From: Akebia trifoliata
Taxonomy: Eukaryota > Streptophyta > Magnoliopsida > Ranunculales > Lardizabalaceae
DNA length: 64,000 bases
Assembly: GCA_017979445.1 (NCBI GenBank)
Contig: CM030706.1
Location: 33,613,751-33,677,750, forward strand
Direction of reading: 5' to 3'
Shown piece by piece: positions 59,210-64,000 of the stretch. Below the pieces are notes generated by a model. It saw nothing but the letters and a program-made list of their open reading frames with translations. It did no database searches and was not told the DNA's origin. Made by a program: the position numbers and the translations under genes. The stretch's first letter is position 1. Each line of letters opens with the position of its first letter.

Positions 59210-59363
59210 GTGACTGAACAGGACACTGCGTTCCATATTGAGCTGACGTGGAATTGAGTTGAGAACCGAACATGTTTTCCTTCGTATTTCGAGGAAAAGC
59301 ATCTATGATTTTGAACACAATTCAATGTCAGCACAGTCTATAGGAAGTCACGTTAGCATTTTT
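59210..59363. mobile_element. Foldback MITE, family F, copy F10
   Basis: The core is ATGTTTTCCTTCGTATTTCG then AGGAAAAGCATCTATGATTT. The arms GAGCTGACGTGGAATTGAG and complement GTGCTGACATTGAATTGTG pair. The ends GAGTGACTGAACAGG and GTCACGTTAGCAT are eroded. Confidence 0.7.
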
Positions 59364-59600
59364 CTATTTTAAAAGAACACTCAGGTCGCTAGTCTAACTG
59401 TAACTTAGCTGAATCCAATTGGTGTGTCTGAGCGTTGAAAGATTGCCACCTGTTCTTTCTAAGGATCGAAACAAAAGTTTTCTAAAATAATACACTTCTG
59501 CATCCATGGCTGATAAAACGAGTGCAGTCGGACCAAATACTGACCAGCACACTAAAACAAATGTTATTAAATTCCTAAAAGAAAAACCATTCGATTGTTG
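59364..59600 (+). promoter_or_regulatory. Proximal upstream region of the AG-like gene
   Basis: This sits between a MITE and the CT/GA-rich leader. I could not place a TATA box or a CArG box with confidence. It is called promoter by position only. Confidence 0.35.
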
Positions 59601-59858
59601 CTTTCGTCTGATCTCTCACTCTAGAGAGATATATTGATTGAGAGAGAGAGAGAGAGAGAAGAAACTCGTCTCTACGCTTTGGTTAGCTTGAAATCCACGA
59701 AACAATCCGAAAATTTCCGAAATCGGTAGTCGCTAGAGTAGATTTTTCGGAGTCGATCCAAAACTTCTTCTTTCTCTCCCCGAGACCGATTCGAGTAGAG
59801 AACTGAACAGTTTTGGTCCGAAAAGTTTTTCTCCCTATTTTTACGGAAAGCTTTAAAG
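59601..59858 (+). other. Probable 5' UTR exon of the AG-like gene
   Basis: It starts in CTGATCTCTCACTCTAGAG and has a (GA)n run at about 59639-59660. It ends AGCTTTAAAG/GTAAGA at 59858/59859, a strong donor. Leader introns before the MADS exon are common in AG-clade genes. Confidence 0.55.
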
Positions 59859-60061
59859 GTAAGAAACCAAGAAAACAGTGCTGTACTTGAACTGTTTTTT
59901 TACAGATCTGTATGATCTAGGGTTACGAAGTACTTGAAATCATAATTTTTCGCTTAATTTTCGGTTATTTTGGGCCTGATAGTGTCAGTTTTTGTCAAAT
60001 TCGATTTTTTTTTTTTTGCTTGTTCTCTTATACATTATTCGGGATTATCAAGAGTTCGTTC

Positions 60062-60525
60062 GAGCTAAATTCCTTGTTTTTCATAGCGAGGTTTAGGTAT
60101 CTGAGATGAATTTATCGGTTTTGGTGGACGAAAATGAGAGTAAGACGATCGATTTTCTAGATTATCACAAAGAATTTTCTTTGATCTGAATTTTCTTGTT
60201 TTTCATAGGGAGGTTTAGGTTTCTGAGATGAATTTATCGGTTTTGGTATATGATAATGAGAGTAAGACGATCGATTATCTCAGATTATCATAAAGAGTTT
60301 TCTTTGATTTAAAATTTCGTGTTTTTCATAGAGAGGTTTAGGTTTCTGAGATGAATTTATCGGTGTTGGTGTAAGAAAATGAGAGTAAGAACATCAATTT
60401 TCTTAGATTATCATAAAAGAGTTCCCTTTGATCTAAAGTTTTGTGTTTTTCTTAGAGAGATTTAGGTTTCTGAGATGAATTTTTCGTTGTTTATGTAAGA
60501 AAATGAGCTTAAAACGATAGATCTC
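60062..60525. repeat. About 122-bp tandem repeat, four units, in the AG leader intron
   Basis: The CATAG (or CTTAG) that precedes GAGGTTTAGGT falls at 60082, 60204, 60327 and 60451. Each unit has TTTCTGAGATGAATTTATCG, AAAATGAGAGTAAGACGATC and TTTTCTTAGATTATCATAAA. Units 1-3 are closely similar; unit 4 is diverged. Confidence 0.92.
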
Positions 60526-60788
60526 GGTTGTATTAAGGATCCATGAATCATATCTTAATCTTTAACGTTTCTTTCTCTACTAATCACCAATTCTTTGAGA
60601 TTTCTGGTTCTCCTTTCTTAGATATTTCAGCTTAATTAGCCTAATTTCTTTCTTCATTTTATTCCATCTGATCGTATCCAACGGTTTAAACAACTGATTA
60701 GCACTGAAAAATCAATTTTGTTTTAATTTTTCTTCACCGATCCATTAAAAAAAAAGTTACTTTTTTTCTTCGATTCATGAGAAATATT

Positions 60789-60822
<34 letters not shown>
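60789..60822. repeat. (CT)n microsatellite
   Basis: A pure CT run of about 16 dinucleotides inside the leader intron. Confidence 0.95.
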
Positions 60823-60826
<4 letters not shown>

Positions 60827-61672
60827 GATTTTTGTGAGGTGGTTTTGCTTTTTCGCTTTCAGATGAGTTTCCATAAAACTCCATTTTTCTGAGATTATCA
60901 ATCTATTTTTCTTCTCTTTCTTTCTTTTTTCTACTAACTAACGCAGGTTTTTTTTTCCTCTAATAAGCTTCTAATTAACTTAAGCATTTGTTCTTCTCGC
61001 TCATTCCTCATTAATTCCATCATACATTCATGTGTTCTTCATACATACATCCATACATACACGAACGCATGCATAAATTCTCTGAAACTTAGGAAAGATT
61101 TGACAGAGAGAGAGAGAGTTCTGTAGTTCTCGCAAGTTTTCTCCAAATTACTCTTATAAATATTATTATTGAAAAGTAGAACGACTAGTCGTTGTCATTT
61201 GATGAGAAAAAACATAGAGTTCCTCGAGATTCGTATATTTGTCATCTCTCTGATTCATTTTCTTCGGAATCTTTGTAATTTGAGACTAGCCTCAGTTCTC
61301 AACCTCAGGTTGGACGTCTCTATCAAACGTACAGCTGAGATGGGGAGAAAAAACACAGTTTTCGATCATTTTATGGGGAATCTCTAGGACTAACTTTCCA
61401 TTGCAGCGTTAGTTTGATGGAGAGTCTAAATCCTCATTTGGGAAAATGATAGCATCAAACTGTCAAGCGTACGGCTAAGATGGGAAAATATTCCTTAGGG
61501 ATTCCTCAAAATATAAAAAGAGAACTGATCTCTAGAAAACTTGTTCTTTTTCTCTCATCCGTGTCTCTTACGTTTGATGAATAGCGTCAAAAGTTGTCCG
61601 GCTTAGAAAAGTACTACTTTTTGTTAATCTCTCTTTGATTTTCTTTTTAAGGTTGAACTTGAAGTAAAATCA

Positions 61673-61696
61673 AGAGAGAGAGAGAGAGAGAGAGAG
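61673..61696 (+). promoter_or_regulatory. (GA)n tract abutting the AG start codon
   Basis: An uninterrupted run of about 12 AG/GA dinucleotides ends one base before the ATG. GA repeats in the 5' regions of MADS genes such as STK are bound by BASIC PENTACYSTEINE proteins. The same role here is inference. Confidence 0.7.
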
Positions 61697-61878
61697 ATGG
61701 GGAGAGGAAAGATTGAGATAAAGAGAATTGAGAACACTACGAACCGTCAGGTGACCTTCTGCAAAAGGAGGAATGGACTCCTGAAGAAAGCTTATGAATT
61801 ATCTGTTCTCTGTGATGCTGAAGTTGCTCTCATCGTCTTCTCAAGTCGTGGACGCCTCTACGAATTCTCCAACAGCAG
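61697..61878 (+). CDS. AG: AGAMOUS-lineage MADS-box gene, first coding exon (partial gene)
   Basis: 182 nt encode residues 1-60 plus two bases of codon 61, ending AGCAG/GTTCGT at 61878/61879. The whole MADS domain is present: [16 protein letters not shown], then [28 protein letters not shown] and [15 protein letters not shown] with T-F-C-K-R-R marks the AG/SHP/STK clade; SEP and AGL6 proteins have I-E-N-K-I-N and T-F-S-K-R-R. The I, K and C regions lie beyond the window, so C- versus D-lineage cannot be decided. Family role: a nuclear CArG-box-binding factor that specifies stamens, carpels or ovules in MADS tetramers. There is no N-terminal extension with an AUG. Confidence 0.93.
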
Positions 61879-62475
61879 GTTCGTCACTTAATTTTCCATC
61901 CATCCTTATTTTTTTCAATTATTATTATTGTTTGATACCTTGCTCTCTTTTTCTTTTCGTTTTTCTGATACGTATTTGTGTCCTAGAAAATTTGGTTTAT
62001 AATAATTAGTATCAAGATTAGTAACCAATCATTACATCTCTTAGCTATATCAGTATTTGAGTCTTTCTTTTTTGGGGGTTTTGGTCTAAAATATTATCTA
62101 ATTTTAGGGTTTACAATCTCAAGATAGCTTAAATTAGTAGAACAGATTTAAGATGTGTGGATCTCCTGGGCTATGCTTATGTTTTAATTCTAAGTTCAAT
62201 ATAGACATGTTAAATTTGTAGTCAATCATTGTGTCTTTGTTGGTTGACTTGTTTAAATGTTTCTCATAGGTAATGAATGATATATAGGTGTTCCTTTACT
62301 AAAATACACCCTCTGTAATCGTAAATAATCAAGGCAACTGACAGGCCCTCCTCAAAATTTTAGGGTTTTCTTCTAGCCCTCCCCACTTTGTCCTTGTTTA
62401 GCACTTTCTCCCTTTTTTTTTTTTTACCCAGGGTTTGAAAATCATATCTTGACTTTTCATGGCCATTTAAGGATA

Positions 62476-62761
62476 GGGTGAAGTACCATTTCATGAGCTG
62501 AATTTGATGAATTTACGATTCTGACTCGCTATTCGTTTTAATTACCAAAATGTCAATAGTAATGAATTCAAAGATTTTAAAGTGACTATTTTACAGGTTT
62601 AACATTACTATCTCGCTACAAATAGTGAAACCTGCGAGATAGTCACTTTAAACTTGCGAAATTGTCACTTTAAAACCTCTGAATTCGTTGTCATTGATGT
62701 TTTGATAACTAAAATGAATAGTAAGCCGAAATTCCTCAAAAGTTGATCACGTGAATATCTC
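62476..62761. mobile_element. Mutator-type foldback element P1 in the AG intron
   Basis: The TIRs are about 100 bp: left has CCATTTCATGAGCTGAATTT, CGCTATTCGTTTTAATTACC and AAAATGTCAATAGTAATGAA; the right arm is their complement. The flanks TTAAGGATA (62467-62475) and ATAAGGATA (62762-62770) agree at 8 of 9. Between the arms are ACTATCTCGC and GCGAGATAGTCACTTTAAA repeats that can fold again. Confidence 0.88.
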
Positions 62762-63181
62762 ATAAGGATATCTAGGATTTCAATTCTCCCTCTCCTCTCA
62801 TTTTTGAGTAATTTTATGTAGCATTTGGGAACATGTTTGGAGAGCACTTTTTGTGGTGAAAAAAGTTTTTGGGAATCAAATTTATCTTTGGTAATTAAAT
62901 ATTTGATAAACGCTTCCCACAGGAATGTGAAGCTAAAAACGAGCAAAAATGAAAAATGAATTGTACCAATTTCAACATTTGCGAGAATATGATAGAATTT
63001 AAAGTTGCATCTTCTTTGAAAGATAAAGGTGTTAACTAGCTAATTATTTGATAACATCTATGTGTTAAATATACCATAGACCTTGGTTAAATTGTTGCCA
63101 TCGCCTAGCTCTTGATCTCATTAAAGATAGGATTACTAATTAAAAAAATGTTCTTGCCATTTTGGTTAATGATTAAAATAA

Positions 63182-63577
63182 GGGTAAATACCCATTTCGT
63201 GAGTTGAATATGATGAAATTCTAACTCCAAGTAACTGTTCCTTTTAAGTCCCAAAACATGAAGAGTGAGATTGTAGATTTTTCAAAGTAACTATCTCGTA
63301 GCTATAAAGTAGTGAATTGGTATATATATTCAACAATCTCGTTGGTTTATATAGTGACGATCCGACTAAAAAGTAGTGAACCTACAAGATAGTCATCTTA
63401 ATAACTAGGAAAATTGTCACTTTGAAAAAAAAAATTCTATGATCTCACAACTTTAAAGCTATGAGATCGTCACATGAAAAACCTGTGACATCACTCTTCA
63501 TGTTTTGGAAATTAAAATGGATAGTTAATCGGAATCGAAATATCATCGAAAGTTGATCATGTTTGGGGAAATTTCTC
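63182..63577. mobile_element. Mutator-type foldback element P2 in the AG intron, perfect 9-bp TSD
   Basis: TTAAAATAA is at 63173-63181 and 63578-63586. The left arm has CCCATTTCGTGAGTTGAATA, CCAAAACATGAAGAGTGAGA; the right arm is its complement. It is the same family as P1 (shared TGAGTTGAATTTGATGAAATT-type end and ACTATCTCG/TAGTCAC interior). Confidence 0.92.
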
Positions 63578-63715
63578 TTAAAATAATCTTGAGAGATTAT
63601 TTCTTATTTATAAATTAAATGATAGAAATACACTAAACTTTTAATGTAATTATTTAAATATATAAGAAGGGGTTTCCTAAATAACATTTACTAAGCATCT
63701 AAAAGGGGCTTTGAC

Positions 63716-63790
63716 CCATAGCTCAGTTGTTTTGACACATCGCATAACAACTTTGAAGTCATGGGTTCAAGTCTAGCTTACCCATTAAGA
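63716..63790 (+). mobile_element. tRNA-like SINE head 1
   Basis: TAGCTCAGTTG at 63719-63729 is a canonical A-box-type word and GGTTCAAGTC at 63764-63773 a B box, with tRNA-like spacing. There is no anticodon-stem symmetry good enough for a functional tRNA. Confidence 0.65.
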
Positions 63791-63804
63791 AAAATTGTTT
63801 GCAA

Positions 63805-63880
63805 GTACCAACTAGCTTAGTTAGTAAAGTCTTTGGGTGATGATATTAGAGACATGGATTTAAATCCTAGCAACATTAAT
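63805..63880 (+). mobile_element. tRNA-like SINE head 2
   Basis: TAGCTTAGTTAG at 63813-63824 and GGATTTAAATCC at 63856-63867 repeat the A/B-box arrangement about 93 bp downstream of head 1, in the same orientation. This suggests a dimeric SINE or a tandem pair. Confidence 0.5.
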
Positions 63881-63906
63881 AGGCTTATTGGATATATATA
63901 TATATA

Positions 63907-64000
63907 GGTAGCGTTCAATGGCAAACTTTTTGGCAAAACATTTTTCAAAACATGAGTTAGAAGTTTTGGAATGGGCTGATTTTTGGTGAGGATGATCTCT
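63907..64000 (+). mobile_element. Mutator-type MITE M3, cut by the window edge
   Basis: GGTAGCGTTCAATGGCAAAC starts a TIR-like arm with CAAAACATTTTTCAAAAC. It leads into GTTAGAAGTTTTGGAATGGG, then CTGATTTTTGGTGAGGATGA, the M1/M2 core. The right half is outside the window. Confidence 0.75.

Larger units (their letters stand above)
59859..61651 (+). other. Probable leader intron of the AG-like gene (about 1.8 kb)
   Basis: Donor GTAAGA at 59859, acceptor TTTTCTTTTTAAG ending at 61651. It contains a four-unit tandem repeat (60062-60525) and a (CT)n microsatellite. Open frames inside it, such as 61169-61387, have no recognised content. Confidence 0.5.
61879..64000 (+). other. Large intron after the MADS exon (start only)
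   Basis: No next exon is seen in the remaining 2.1 kb. In Arabidopsis AG the intron after the MADS exon carries the main floral enhancers. CCAATCA at 62025-62031 is a CCAAT box, but I could not match it to the known enhancer block. Two Mutator-type elements and tRNA-like retroposons lie inside. Confidence 0.75.

Noticed and set aside
61169..61387. 72-codon ORF upstream of the MADS exon as a separate gene or N-terminal exon
   Set aside because: It lies within the inferred leader intron, has no recognisable motif, and does not join the MADS frame by a sensible splice.
63716..63790. A functional tRNA gene
   Set aside because: A and B boxes are present, but the stems do not pair into a cloverleaf that I can defend.

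Overview
The window is nuclear DNA of a flowering plant, most likely a eudicot. It has spliced GT-AG genes, an AGAMOUS-lineage MADS box, plant Ty3/gypsy retrotransposons of the Tekay/Del, Athila and Tat types, L1 LINEs, a BED-type hAT remnant and many Mutator-type MITEs. I do not assign a species. Only two host genes are convincing. Everything else I can identify is repeats.

Layout. 1-6200: a decayed LINE, tandem duplications and foldback elements. 6290-21340: a seven-coding-exon gene for translation elongation factor 1B-gamma on the + strand. Its first coding exon holds only three codons and is followed by a 12.3 kb intron carrying an LTR retrotransposon inside a MITE, two opposed L1 remnants with a third L1 fragment inside one of them, and a hAT remnant. 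21340-36750: gene-free DNA with at least a dozen short inverted-repeat elements and several SINE-like retroposons, many with readable target-site duplications (TSDs). 36753-58322: a three-level nest of LTR retrotransposons, with a Tat-like non-coding element inside the gag of an Athila-like element, itself inside the 3' LTR of a degraded Tekay/Del-like element. 58330-64000: the promoter, leader, GA-rich 5' UTR, MADS-box exon and start of the large regulatory intron of an AGAMOUS-like gene, whose rest lies beyond the window.

How the parts relate. eEF1Bgamma is a housekeeping subunit of the nucleotide-exchange complex for eEF1A; the AG-like gene is a floral organ identity regulator. They are unrelated neighbours. 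Transposons have shaped both: the eEF1Bgamma promoter abuts a MITE and its first intron is about 12 kb of mostly transposon-derived DNA, while the AG-like intron contains two Mutator-type foldback elements and the start of a third family. The strongest candidates for something undescribed are two foldback families with a constant core and TIR/stem sequences that differ from copy to copy yet remain self-complementary within each copy, and the satellite-like arrays inside the youngest retrotransposon.

Limits. All boundaries were read by eye. Family assignments rest on motif recognition and not on database searches. Percent identities were not computed.
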